Source: Streptomyces sp. NBC_01341 (GTDB lineage: Bacteria > Actinomycetota > Actinomycetes > Streptomycetales > Streptomycetaceae). Taken from it: a DNA stretch of 64,000 bases. The DNA lies in NCBI RefSeq assembly GCF_035946055.1, contig NZ_CP108364.1, forward strand, positions 868,001 through 932,000, read 5' to 3'. Shown here in pieces: positions 18,964-30,964 of the stretch; the first letter of the stretch is position 1, and every line of letters starts with the position of its first letter. The position numbers and the translations under genes were made by a program. The notes under the pieces are model-generated. The model ran no database searches and was not told where the DNA came from. It saw only the letters and a list, made by a program, of their open reading frames with translations.

Positions 18964-19003
18964 CGGTGTGCCCTTCCCGCGAGGTGCGGGGAGGGCACAC
19001 CGG
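18964..19003 (+). terminator. First terminator hairpin after the GDSL gene
   Basis: Arms of 15 bp (18964-18978 CGGTGTGCCCTTCCC; right arm ending at 19003) pair with one G-U type mismatch around an 11-nt loop. The hairpin begins 12 bp after the stop codon. Confidence 0.7.
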
Positions 19004-19039
19004 TCCGGGGGTTCCCGCCCGGACCGCTTCGGGCGCATG

Positions 19040-19089
19040 ACGCACGGCTGTGTCCCCCGGCCCATGGGCCGGGGGACACAGCCGTGCGT
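19040..19089. terminator. 50-bp perfect palindrome between converging genes
   Basis: Positions 19040-19064 and 19065-19089 are exact reverse complements with no spacer (25-bp arms; centre GGCCCATGGGCC). It lies between the stop codons of the GDSL gene (+) and the SARP gene (-). The simplest role is a bidirectional terminator. Its perfection and lack of a loop also allow a cruciform. Confidence 0.7.
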
Positions 19090-19103
19090 GTTGATGACGC
19101 GGG

Positions 19104-19919
19104 TCAGCGGCTGGCCATGCCCGGTACCGCCGAGAGCATGTCGGCGTCCTGACGGAGGATCGCCCGCTCCAGGGTGGTCAGCCTGGGGCCGGGGTAGATG
19201 CCCAGCTCGTCGGTCAGGGTGTTGCGGGCCCTGCGGAACACGGCGAGCGCGTCGGCCTGCCGCCCGGAGAGATAGAGGGCCTGCATCAAATGCGCGTAGG
19301 GCTCTTCGCGCAAAGGGTGGAGGGCGATGAGGTCGGTGAGTTCCCCGATGGCCTCCTCGTATTGGCCCAGAGTTATTTCCAGGCAAATACGCTGTTGAAG
19401 TGCGGCAACACGCTCCTCTTCCAGCCTGGCCGCGCGGGTCTGCAACGCACTGCTCGAAATCGTGGCCAGGGCAGGTCCCCGCCACAGGGCGAGTGCCTCC
19501 CTGAGCAGGTCGAGCGCCTCCTCCTTGAGGTCGGCGCGTACCATTTTCTTCGCCGTGGCGACGTTGCGCCGGAAGATATCGCTGTCGATCTCACAGAGAG
19601 CCGAATCCAGCTGGTATCCGGAAGCCGTCGACAGGACGGTGTCCTGCGGCGCGCCGACCGCGGCCAGTGAGCGGCGGATCATCCACACGCTCGTCTGGAG
19701 CTGACCAGGGGCGGTCCGCGGCGGGCGCTCACCCCAGAGGTGGGTGATGAGTTCGGGCGTGCTCACCGCCCTGCCCGACACAAGTGCGAGGGCGGTGAGC
19801 ACCCGGAGCTGCCGCTGTCCGGCGAGCGGGACCGGCATGTTCCGGGAAAGCATGGAGATCGGACCCAGTATGCGAATCTGCACGCCGGCCATAGGGGGTC
19901 TCCCGTTCTGCCTGTCCAT
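19104..19919 (-). CDS. ccaR: SARP-family activator, CcaR-like
   Basis: A 271-residue Streptomyces antibiotic regulatory protein: an OmpR-type winged helix (about residues 15-105; GQRQLRVLTALALVSGRAVS, PGQLQTSVWMIRRSL) followed by a bacterial transcriptional activation domain (about 110-260; EEALDLLREALALWRGPALA, YEEAIGELTDLIALHPLREE). It resembles my memory of CcaR, which controls cephamycin and clavulanic acid genes in S. clavuligerus. Two starts are plausible: ATG at 19919, or ATG at 19892 (MAGVQIR) preceded by gggag. No TTA (bldA) codon is present in frame, unlike the ccaR I recall. Base composition is somewhat lower in GC than neighbouring genes. The gene-symbol assignment is by analogy. 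Confidence 0.75.
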   Translation of the reverse strand: MDRQNGRPPMAGVQIRILGPISMLSRNMPVPLAGQRQLRVLTALALVSGRAVSTPELITHLWGERPPRTAPGQLQTSVWMIRRSLAAVGAPQDTVLSTASGYQLDSALCEIDSDIFRRNVATAKKMVRADLKEEALDLLREALALWRGPALATISSSALQTRAARLEEERVAALQQRICLEITLGQYEEAIGELTDLIALHPLREEPYAHLMQALYLSGRQADALAVFRRARNTLTDELGIYPGPRLTTLERAILRQDADMLSAVPGMASR

Positions 19920-20540
19920 GACTCAATTCCCCTGCCATGAACTGCTGGATTTCACACGCAATGTCTTTGGTCGCGCTGATCGATGGAGCGAATGCAGTGG
20001 TCGTGACTGCGGCCACTACGCGCGTAGCGGCCCTCCTACCTCATCGAGTCGGGACAGTAATAAGCCATCCGGACGGCGTCAACGAGGCCCGGATGGGCAC
20101 GGCTGAAAACTGTCGTCCCGATGCGAGAGAAAATGAGGACGTGGGAAAAACCCGGATAACGCCTGCCGGGCCGGGTGGCCGGGGGCTCATGATCGCGCAT
20201 GGCACGGAGTAGTCGTCGGCCCGCACGGCAGCGCGGACGCGGCCGCGGGCAACCCCCGGAACGTCACGCCTCTGCGGAAGATGTGCGTCCGGTGTGAAGG
20301 ATATGGGGGCCGGGCATGGAGGGTGTGATTACTCAGCGCACCGATCCGGACGCGGAGCGATCGCCCCACCGGTCTAGACCAGTGATGGCAAAAACCGTAC
20401 GTCGCTTCGACGGTGCGAACGGACCTCCGCACCGGAATGCGGCGCCCGGTGTCCGATGAGCGGGATCGGGCGCCCTTGCGGCCGAAACGGGCCCCCCGGA
20501 GGCGTCGCAATCCCGCACAACCGGCCGCCGTGCGGCCGGG
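19920..20540. promoter_or_regulatory. Long SARP upstream region with an 18-bp palindrome
   Basis: This 621-bp gap is the longest non-coding stretch inside the cluster and is AT-richer than its surroundings near the SARP start. No credible gene is seen. At 20367-20384 lies CACCGGTCTAGACCAGTG, an 18-bp palindrome with one mismatched pair, a plausible operator for an unidentified regulator (possibly a gamma-butyrolactone receptor-type or TetR-type protein). It sits about 450 bp upstream of the SARP start. Length and content suggest that SARP expression integrates several signals; that is inference. Confidence 0.4.
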
Positions 20541-21545
20541 TCACGCGGCCCCGGTGACGTCGAGCAACTCCAGGTGACGAGGCGTCAGCACCCGGGTGCC
20601 GCCGCCCGGCGCCTTCCGCTCGGCCGCGCGTGCGAGCGCCGTCACCGCGTCGGGGGACGACGTGCGTGAGATCCCCGCATCGCCGAGCGGGGTCACCATG
20701 TCGTCGTGATGGCAGGGCAGGAGGACCGGCGGCGACCCCAGCGCGGCCAGCAGCCGGTCCGGGTAGCCGTGAAGGGCCGCGTGACCGCTCATCCCGATCA
20801 CCGCGATGTCCGGCCGCGCGCCCGCCACTTCACGCTCCGCGACGTTGCTGGTGCCCGTCAGCAGCACGGAAGGTCCGCCCTCCACCGACACCTGGAAGGC
20901 CAGCGTCCGCCCCTCCACCATGTCGCCGAGGGTCCGGGGCCGCGGGGGGACGGCGTCGCGCTCCCCGGGGGCGAAGGACGTGTAGTCGTCCTGCCTGCTG
21001 TGCAGACTGCGGAACACCTCCACGCTGTAGCCGTCGAACTGGAGGTGGTCGCCCCCCTCCACCGCCACCACGTCCGCCATGCGGTGCGCGGGTGTGCCCA
21101 TCGCGGCCAGCAGGTGACGCGACGTGGCGTCACAGAGCGTCCGGACACGCCGGCCTGCCCAGCCGGGCCGGGACAGCAGGTGCGGGACGTCGGCGAGATG
21201 GTCGAAGTGGCCGTGGCTGACCAGGATCAGCTCCGGCGCCCCGGTCAGTTCCTTCTCCGCCACGTGCTCCACCGCGTCGGGGTCCAGACGCAGGGGCAGC
21301 GCCGGATCGAGAGCGCCCCCCTCCCCGGCGTAGGGCATCCGGCTCAGGTACGGGTCGAAGAGCACGCTGCGGCCCGCGAAGGACAGCTCCCACCCGGCGA
21401 CGCCCAGCCAGCGCAGCCCGAGATCCACCCCCTTGGGCATCGGGCGCCGCTGCGCGGCCGGCAGGGGGGCGGCGCCGCCGACCAGCAGCCCCGCCGCCCC
21501 GGCGCCGAACGCGCCCTGCAGAACCGACCTTCGCGACTGACCCAT
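20541..21545 (-). CDS. Tat-exported metallo-beta-lactamase-fold hydrolase
   Basis: A 334-residue protein. The N-terminus carries a twin-arginine signal (SRRSVLQGAFGAGAAGLLVG, with likely cleavage after PLPAA). The metal-binding motif HxHxDH appears as SHGHFDHL at about residues 110-117, with a later His in SGHAALHGYP and another in PCHHDDM near the C-terminus. This is the UlaG-like branch of the MBL superfamily rather than a class B beta-lactamase, since typical B1/B3 signatures are missing. It sits between the SARP gene and oat2, so an envelope role tied to the beta-lactam product is possible but unproven. The ATG follows gaggtgg. Confidence 0.8.
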   Translation of the reverse strand: MGQSRRSVLQGAFGAGAAGLLVGGAAPLPAAQRRPMPKGVDLGLRWLGVAGWELSFAGRSVLFDPYLSRMPYAGEGGALDPALPLRLDPDAVEHVAEKELTGAPELILVSHGHFDHLADVPHLLSRPGWAGRRVRTLCDATSRHLLAAMGTPAHRMADVVAVEGGDHLQFDGYSVEVFRSLHSRQDDYTSFAPGERDAVPPRPRTLGDMVEGRTLAFQVSVEGGPSVLLTGTSNVAEREVAGARPDIAVIGMSGHAALHGYPDRLLAALGSPPVLLPCHHDDMVTPLGDAGISRTSSPDAVTALARAAERKAPGGGTRVLTPRHLELLDVTGAA

Positions 21546-21674
21546 GCGCCACCTCGTTCACGTTGTGCTGATCACACGTCACACTACGGAGCGATGCGGA
21601 CGAGGCGGCACATTTGAGTCAGCGGCTTCCGGGCGTGGCGGATCGGGTGCCGCGTCCGGGTCCCGGCCCGTGGG

Positions 21675-22853
21675 TCAGGTCGTGTACTCGGAGTTCAGGC
21701 GCACGTATCCCTCCGTCAGGTCGCAGCCGTAGACGGTGAACTCCCCGTCCCCGATGCCCAGTCCGATGCCGATCACCACCTCGGCGCCGCTCATGTGCTC
21801 GGCGACGGCCGCGCGCAGTTCGGCGTCGCCGGGGCCGTCGACGCTCTGCGGGTAGACCCGGGTCCCGCCGAACTCCACGGTGACCTTCTCCTGGAGGATG
21901 TCGGTGTCGTCGGTGCACTTGCCGATCGCCATCGTCACCCGGCCCCAGTTGGGGTCGCTGCCGTGCACCGCGGTCTTGACCAGCGGTGAGTTGACGACGG
22001 TCTTGCCGACCCGCTTGGCCTGCGCGGTGTCCCGCGCCCCGGTGACCCGCACCTCGATGAGCTTGCTGGCCCCCTCGCCGTCCGAGGCGATGTTCTTCAC
22101 CAGGGCGAGCGCCACCTCGTGCAGGGCCTCCTCGAATTCCACCGGATCCACGTCACCGGCCAGCCCGTTGGCGAACAGCACCGCTGTGTCACTGGTCGAG
22201 GTGTCGGTGTCGATCGAGACGGCGTTGAACGTGCGGTCCATGACGCTGCGGAAGACCCGGTCCTGGACGTCCCGGGGCAGCCGGGCGTCGGTGGCGAAGA
22301 AGGTCAGGAGGGTCGCCATGTCCGGCTCCAGCATCCCCACGCCCTTGGCGATGCCGACCAGCGTCGCGTCGCCGCACCGCACCCTGACCTCCTTGGGCCG
22401 GGTGTCGGTCGTCATGATCGCCCGGGCCGCCCGGTCGAACCCGCCCTCCGGAAAGGGCCAGGAGAGCGTCTTGATGTGATCGCGGATCTGCTCCATCGGG
22501 TACTGGAGGCCGATGACGCCGGTGGAGGCGATCAGCAGTTCGTCCTCCGGGAGCCCGGCGGCGGCGGCCACGGAGTCGCGCACCTCGCGGGCGTTGCTGT
22601 CCCCCTGCGGTCCGGTGGCGACGTTGGCGTTGCGGGCGATGACGACCACTCCGCGCGCCTGTCCGTCGGCCGCTGCGGCGCGGCTGAGCACCACGCTCGG
22701 GCCGGAGAAGCGTGACTTGGTGAAAACCGCGCTGACCTGCGCCGGAACGGTCGACGCCAGCACGGTGAAGTCGTCCCGCCCGTCACCCGTGAGCCCCACC
22801 GGAGCGGTGTGCACCACGAACCCCGCGGGGTCCCGGGTCGTCGTACCGGTCAT
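21675..22853 (-). CDS. oat2: Ornithine acetyltransferase (ArgJ family), OAT2
   Basis: A 392-residue ArgJ-family N-terminal-nucleophile enzyme that moves acetyl groups between N-acetylornithine and glutamate; the clavulanic cluster copy (ORF6) is thought to adjust arginine/ornithine supply or to modify pathway intermediates. The self-cleavage site is intact: KGVGMLEPDMA-TLLTFFATDA, with Thr181 as the nucleophile, the position I recall for S. clavuligerus OAT2. The C-terminus YVRLNSEYTT is also typical. It is transcribed divergently from ceaS2 across a 213-bp gap, whereas I remember oat2 following cas2 in S. clavuligerus, so the order differs here. Confidence 0.92.
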   Translation of the reverse strand: MTGTTTRDPAGFVVHTAPVGLTGDGRDDFTVLASTVPAQVSAVFTKSRFSGPSVVLSRAAAADGQARGVVVIARNANVATGPQGDSNAREVRDSVAAAAGLPEDELLIASTGVIGLQYPMEQIRDHIKTLSWPFPEGGFDRAARAIMTTDTRPKEVRVRCGDATLVGIAKGVGMLEPDMATLLTFFATDARLPRDVQDRVFRSVMDRTFNAVSIDTDTSTSDTAVLFANGLAGDVDPVEFEEALHEVALALVKNIASDGEGASKLIEVRVTGARDTAQAKRVGKTVVNSPLVKTAVHGSDPNWGRVTMAIGKCTDDTDILQEKVTVEFGGTRVYPQSVDGPGDAELRAAVAEHMSGAEVVIGIGLGIGDGEFTVYGCDLTEGYVRLNSEYTT

Positions 22854-24782
<1,929 letters not shown>

Positions 24783-24784
24783 TC

Positions 24785-26314
24785 ATGGCGCACACATTCC
24801 CCGCCGCCACGGGGTTCCTGGTCTCCGCCCATCAGGGCGGGGACCGGGCCCCCCGGCCCGTCTTCGCCACCCGGGGCGCCCACGAGACCGTGGCCGAGGC
24901 CCTCCGCGCCCAGACCCTGAACGCCGTACTCGTGCACTCGGGTTCGGCCGGGGACGCCGTGGCCCGCTCCGGCGACACGGCCCTCGTCCTGGCCGGCGAG
25001 CTCTACAACCGGGAGGAACTGCTCACCCTCCTCCCGTCCGGCGCCGACGCCCGAACGGACGCGGCCCTGGTGCTCGCCCTGCTGGGCATCTACGACCTGC
25101 ACGCCTTCCGGCTGCTCAACGGCCGGTTCGCGGCGGCCGCGGCCCTGGGCGACCGGTTGCTCCTGGCCACCGACCATGCGGGCTCCGTCCCGCTCTACGC
25201 CCTCCCGGCGCCCGGCCGTGTCCTGGCCGCCACCGAGATCAAGGCACTCGTCCCGGCGGCGGCCCAGGCCCCGCTGTCCGGCCGGCCCGTCGCCGACGCG
25301 CGCCGGATCCGCCGCGTACCCGGGGTTCACCAGATCCCGGCCGGGACGGTCCTGGACCTCGACGTCCGCACCGGCACCGCAGCGCCCTCGCGGACCTGGA
25401 CCCCGCCGGTGTCCCGGCGGATCCTCCCCGAGGCCGACGCGACCGCTGCCGTGCGCGAGACCCTGGGGCGAGCCGTCCGGGCCCGCACCGGCGGCACCAC
25501 TCCGCTGGTGGTGCTCTCCGGCGGAATCGATTCTTCGGGCGTGGCCGCACTGGCCGCCGCCCACACCGAGGGCCCCCTGGACACCCTCTCCATGGGCACC
25601 GACACCTCGGACGAGTTCGCCGAGGCACGCGTGGTCGCCACCCACCTCGGCTCCGCGCACCGGGAGATCACCGTGCCCACGGCCGACCTGCTCGGCCAGC
25701 TCCCCCACGCGATATGGGCGTCCGAGTCCGTCGACCCCGACATCATCGAATACCTGCTGCCGCTCACCGCCCTGTACCGGGCGCTCGACGGGCCCGCCCG
25801 CCGCATCCTCACCGGATACGGCGCGGACATCCCGCTCGCCGGCATGCACCGCGAGGACAGGCTGCCGCAACTGGACACGGCGGTGGCGTTCGACATGGCC
25901 ACCTTCGACGGCCTCAACGAGATGACGCCGGTGCTCTCCGGCATCCAGGGCCACTGGTCGACCCACCCCTACTGGGACCGCGACGTCCTGGACCTGCTCG
26001 TGTCGCTGGAGGCCGGGCTCAAACGACGCCACGGCCGCGACAAATGGGTCCTGCGCGAGGCGATGAGCCCCCTGCTCCCGCACGAGACGGTCACCCGGCC
26101 GAAGCTCGGCGTGCACGAGGGCTCAGGGACGACGTCCTCCTTCAGCCTCCTGCTGCTGGACGCCGGGGTGCCCGACGCGGACGTCCACCGGGCCAAGTCA
26201 CTGGTGGTGCGGGAGATCTTCGACCGGGTGGTGGTCGAGGGGCTGCCGCCCGCCGAGGTGAGCACCGCCGACGCCGTGCACCAGGTGGCCGCACGGCTGA
26301 AGGAGACCGAGTGA
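24785..26314 (+). CDS. bls2: Beta-lactam synthetase
   Basis: A 509-residue asparagine-synthetase-like enzyme that uses ATP to close the four-membered ring of N2-(2-carboxyethyl)arginine, giving deoxyguanidinoproclavaminate. The N-terminal Ntn domain lacks the nucleophile Cys at position 2 (MAHTF), as expected for a synthetase that no longer uses glutamine. The PP-loop is VLSGGIDSS (about residues 243-251). The catalytic trio Tyr345, Glu379 and Lys440 aligns with Tyr348, Glu382 and Lys443 of the S. clavuligerus enzyme as I remember it, shifted by 3. It lies between ceaS2 and pah2. Confidence 0.95.
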   Translation: MAHTFPAATGFLVSAHQGGDRAPRPVFATRGAHETVAEALRAQTLNAVLVHSGSAGDAVARSGDTALVLAGELYNREELLTLLPSGADARTDAALVLALLGIYDLHAFRLLNGRFAAAAALGDRLLLATDHAGSVPLYALPAPGRVLAATEIKALVPAAAQAPLSGRPVADARRIRRVPGVHQIPAGTVLDLDVRTGTAAPSRTWTPPVSRRILPEADATAAVRETLGRAVRARTGGTTPLVVLSGGIDSSGVAALAAAHTEGPLDTLSMGTDTSDEFAEARVVATHLGSAHREITVPTADLLGQLPHAIWASESVDPDIIEYLLPLTALYRALDGPARRILTGYGADIPLAGMHREDRLPQLDTAVAFDMATFDGLNEMTPVLSGIQGHWSTHPYWDRDVLDLLVSLEAGLKRRHGRDKWVLREAMSPLLPHETVTRPKLGVHEGSGTTSSFSLLLLDAGVPDADVHRAKSLVVREIFDRVVVEGLPPAEVSTADAVHQVAARLKETE

Positions 26315-26367
26315 CCCGCCCCCTACTCCGTACCGGCCGCCCGCGGCCCATCCGACAGGAGGGATGA

Positions 26368-28293
<1,926 letters not shown>

Positions 28294-28310
28294 CCGGACA
28301 TGCACGGCCC

Positions 28311-28358
28311 GGCGGGCCGGCGGCACTCCGCGACCGTGCGGAGCGCCGCCGGCCCGCC
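28311..28358 (+). terminator. Strong terminator after cas2
   Basis: Twenty-bp arms (28311-28330 and 28339-28358, core GGCGGGCCGGCGGCACTCCG) with a single G-U mismatch and an 8-nt loop begin 17 bp after the cas2 stop codon. The early operon therefore probably ends here, and the PBP gene has its own promoter in 28359-28516. Confidence 0.85.
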
Positions 28359-28516
28359 CGTCGTGCTGCCCGCTCCCGGGCCGCTCTCGGCTCACTCTCC
28401 CGCCGCTCTCCGGGGTGGCCCGGCGCCCGGGGGCAGCGGTTAGCGTGTCGGACAGGTGATCGGGAGCGGTCCGGTCGCGGGAGAGGTATCCGCAGCAGAC
28501 GAGGAGAGAACGCCAA

Positions 28517-30187
28517 GTGTCGGACCCCACCTTGCAGCAGATGGCACGTCACGACCGCGCGAGTCGACGCCGGCCACGCAGAGCACCGGTACTGGGCGTC
28601 GCGGTGGCCGTCGTCCTGGCGGCGGGCGCGGGCTGGTGGGGGTACCGGGCGTGGTCCGGGAACGGGGCGGGTCAGGACCCCGAGGTGACCGCCGCCACCG
28701 AACGGCTGCAGTCGTTCCTGGACGCGTGGGGGGCCGGGGAGGCGGCGAAGGCAGGGGCGCTGTCCGACTCCCCGGAGAACGCGGAGTCCCTGCTGACCTC
28801 GGTGATGAACAACCTGAAACCGACGAAGTCGGAGCTGGCGGCGGGGGACGGCGACAAGAACGACAAGGGCGAGGTGACGGTCCCGTTCACCGCGCGGTTC
28901 AGCATTCCGGCCGTCGGCAGGTTCGCCTACGAATCCGAGGCGTCGGTCGTCGAGAAAGCCGGGCAGTGGACCGTGGAGTTCACCTCCCCGATGATCCACC
29001 CGCGGCTGAAGCCCGGCCAGACGCTCGCCCTGAAGACGGTGGCCGAACGGGCCGCTGTGCTCGACACCAACGGCGACGACCTGCAGGCGGCCTCCTTACG
29101 CGGCTCGGTGGACGAGCAGGGGAAGGGTGTGTTCGGGCTCGAGGCGCGCTACGACAAGCAGCTGCGTGGCGGCGGGGGCGCGGCCACCAGTGAGGTCGTG
29201 ATCGCCGACCGGCAGTCGGGCCGGGCGGAGGCCTCCCTGACCAAGAGCTCGGCCGAGCCGGGCAAGCCGGTGAGGACGACGATCGATCCGAAGGTCCAGG
29301 GAGCGGCGGCCGCCGCCATGGAGGGGCTGAAGGTGAACGCGGCGCTGATCGCCGTGGAGCCCTCGACGGGGAACATCCTCGCCGTCTCGAATCGCCCTGC
29401 GGGCGGGCTGAACCGCGCGCTGGCCGGGCAGTACCCTCCCGGGTCGACGTTCAAGGTGGTCACGGCGGCGGCGATGCTGAAGGCGGGGATGAAGCCGTCG
29501 GACGTGGTGGAGTGCCCCAAGTTCGCCCACGTCGACGGACAGAGGTTCGAGAACCAGAACCAGTTCACCCTGCCCGCCGGCTCGACCTTCAAGGACTCGT
29601 TCGCGAAGTCCTGCAACACCATGTTCGTCGGGCACCGTGCGAAGGTGGGCGGCTCCGCGCTGCACGACGCGGCTGCGGCCTTCGGGATCGGCGGCGTCTG
29701 GGACGTCGGTGACACGACGTACGACGGCTCGGTGCCGGTGAGTACGTCGGACAACGACCTCGCGGCGTCGACCATCGGCCAGGCCCGGGTGCAGGCCTCG
29801 CCGCTGGTCATGGCCTCGATCGCTGCGACGGTCAAGGAGGGGACCTTCAAGCAGCCGGTGCTGGTGCCCGACGCGGTCAGGAAGAAGCACGAGGCGGCGG
29901 CAAGGCTGGACCCGTCGGTGACGGACGCCCTGCGCGACATGATGCGGGCGACGGTGACGTACGGGGCGGGCAGTGCGCTGACAGGCATCCCCGGCGAGCC
30001 GCACGCCAAGACGGGCACGGCCGAGTTCGGCGAGGAGAAGCCGCCGCGCACCCACGCCTGGATGATCGGCTACCAGGGCGGCAGCGACCTGGCCTGGTGC
30101 GTGATGCTGGAGGACGGCGGTTCGGGCGGCGCCGACGCGGGCCCGGTGGCCGCGAGGTTCCTGAAGGCCCTGCCGGACGCCGGCTGA
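28517..30187 (+). CDS. Class B penicillin-binding protein (PbpA/PBP2-like)
   Basis: A 556-residue bitopic transpeptidase. The N-terminus has a basic cytoplasmic tail and one membrane segment (about residues 25-43, VLGVAVAVVLAAGAGW), then an NTF2-like MecA_N-type domain (about 55-150) and a dimerisation region. The transpeptidase domain has SxxK at Ser310-Lys313 (PGSTFK), SCN at Ser365-Asn367 and KTG at Lys498 (AKTGTAEF). PBP genes flank the clavulanic acid cluster in S. clavuligerus, so a beta-lactam-tolerant target protecting the host is plausible. Here it follows cas2 rather than gcaS. GTG at 28517 has gaggagag upstream; the promoter is separate from the early operon. Confidence 0.88.
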   Translation: MSDPTLQQMARHDRASRRRPRRAPVLGVAVAVVLAAGAGWWGYRAWSGNGAGQDPEVTAATERLQSFLDAWGAGEAAKAGALSDSPENAESLLTSVMNNLKPTKSELAAGDGDKNDKGEVTVPFTARFSIPAVGRFAYESEASVVEKAGQWTVEFTSPMIHPRLKPGQTLALKTVAERAAVLDTNGDDLQAASLRGSVDEQGKGVFGLEARYDKQLRGGGGAATSEVVIADRQSGRAEASLTKSSAEPGKPVRTTIDPKVQGAAAAAMEGLKVNAALIAVEPSTGNILAVSNRPAGGLNRALAGQYPPGSTFKVVTAAAMLKAGMKPSDVVECPKFAHVDGQRFENQNQFTLPAGSTFKDSFAKSCNTMFVGHRAKVGGSALHDAAAAFGIGGVWDVGDTTYDGSVPVSTSDNDLAASTIGQARVQASPLVMASIAATVKEGTFKQPVLVPDAVRKKHEAAARLDPSVTDALRDMMRATVTYGAGSALTGIPGEPHAKTGTAEFGEEKPPRTHAWMIGYQGGSDLAWCVMLEDGGSGGADAGPVAARFLKALPDAG

Positions 30188-30328
30188 GCGCCGCGGCTGC
30201 GTGGCCGGCGTCGGTCAGGGTGTTGGGCATCCCTGGGCCGTGCCCGTACGAGTGCGGTGCTCGGCCTGGGTCAGGATGGTCGGGGGCGCGGTCCGATACG
30301 CACCGACACCAACCACTCCGAAGGCCGG

Positions 30329-30365
30329 CAGCACCCTGCCGTCTCCGTGCGAAGGCAGGGTGCTG
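30329..30365. terminator. Bidirectional terminator between the PBP and fasciclin genes
   Basis: A perfect 12-bp inverted repeat (30329-30340 CAGCACCCTGCC and 30354-30365) with a 13-nt loop lies between converging genes and probably closes the right end of the clavulanic acid region. Confidence 0.75.
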
Positions 30366-30385
30366 GTGTTCCTGCTACCTGTCCA

Positions 30386-30964
30386 CTACTCGGGCATCAG
30401 GACCGTGTCGATGAGCTCCACCGTGGCATTGGCGGTGGGAATGCCACCGCAGACGATCTTCGCGGAGTCGTTCACCGTGAAGGAGTCACCCGACCCTGAG
30501 GTGGTGAGGTTGCTGCCCTCGAGGGTCTTGAAGTCGCCCTTCGCGAGGTCACTCTTGGTGATCTTCTCGCCCACGACGTGATACTTGAGGACCTTGGTCA
30601 GCTGGCTCTTGTCGGCCAGCAGAGCGTCGAGGTCCGCCTTCGGGATCTTCTCGAACGCCGCGTTGGTCGGAGCGAAGACCGTGATGTCCTTCGAGTTGTT
30701 CAGGGTGTCGCCCAGGTCGGCCGCTTTCACCGCCGCGGCCAGCGTCGACAGTTCGGGGTTGTTGGATGCTGCGGTGGCCACCGGGTCGTTGGCCATGCCG
30801 GCAAGGCTGCCCTGGCCGTCTGCGGGTAGGGACGAACAGCCGGAGCCGAAGGGCTGCGTGCCGTTGTCGGCAGATGCCGGGGGCGCAGCGATTCCCATCA
30901 CTGCGGAGAAGACCACTGCCGCTGACGCGGCGAAGACGGAGCGGTGGATCCGGGTGACGTTCAT
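30386..30964 (-). CDS. Secreted fasciclin (FAS1) domain protein
   Basis: A 192-residue exported protein. A Sec signal (about residues 1-32, cleavage near PPASA-DN) is followed by one FAS1 adhesion-type domain (about 55-190) with the H1 box DITVFAPTNAAFEKIP and the H2-like YHVVGEKI. FAS1 proteins bind surfaces or glycans, but the ligand here is unknown. It converges on the PBP gene beyond a hairpin, and upstream lies a long non-coding gap, so it is probably monocistronic. There is no evidence of a role in clavulanic acid production. The ATG follows aggagac. Confidence 0.88.
   Translation of the reverse strand: MNVTRIHRSVFAASAAVVFSAVMGIAAPPASADNGTQPFGSGCSSLPADGQGSLAGMANDPVATAASNNPELSTLAAAVKAADLGDTLNNSKDITVFAPTNAAFEKIPKADLDALLADKSQLTKVLKYHVVGEKITKSDLAKGDFKTLEGSNLTTSGSGDSFTVNDSAKIVCGGIPTANATVELIDTVLMPE

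Noticed and set aside
20541..21545. Calling the Tat-exported MBL protein a metallo-beta-lactamase resistance gene
   Set aside because: Only the general HxHxDH motif is visible. Class B signatures are absent and the UlaG-like branch has many other substrates, so resistance is left as a hypothesis.
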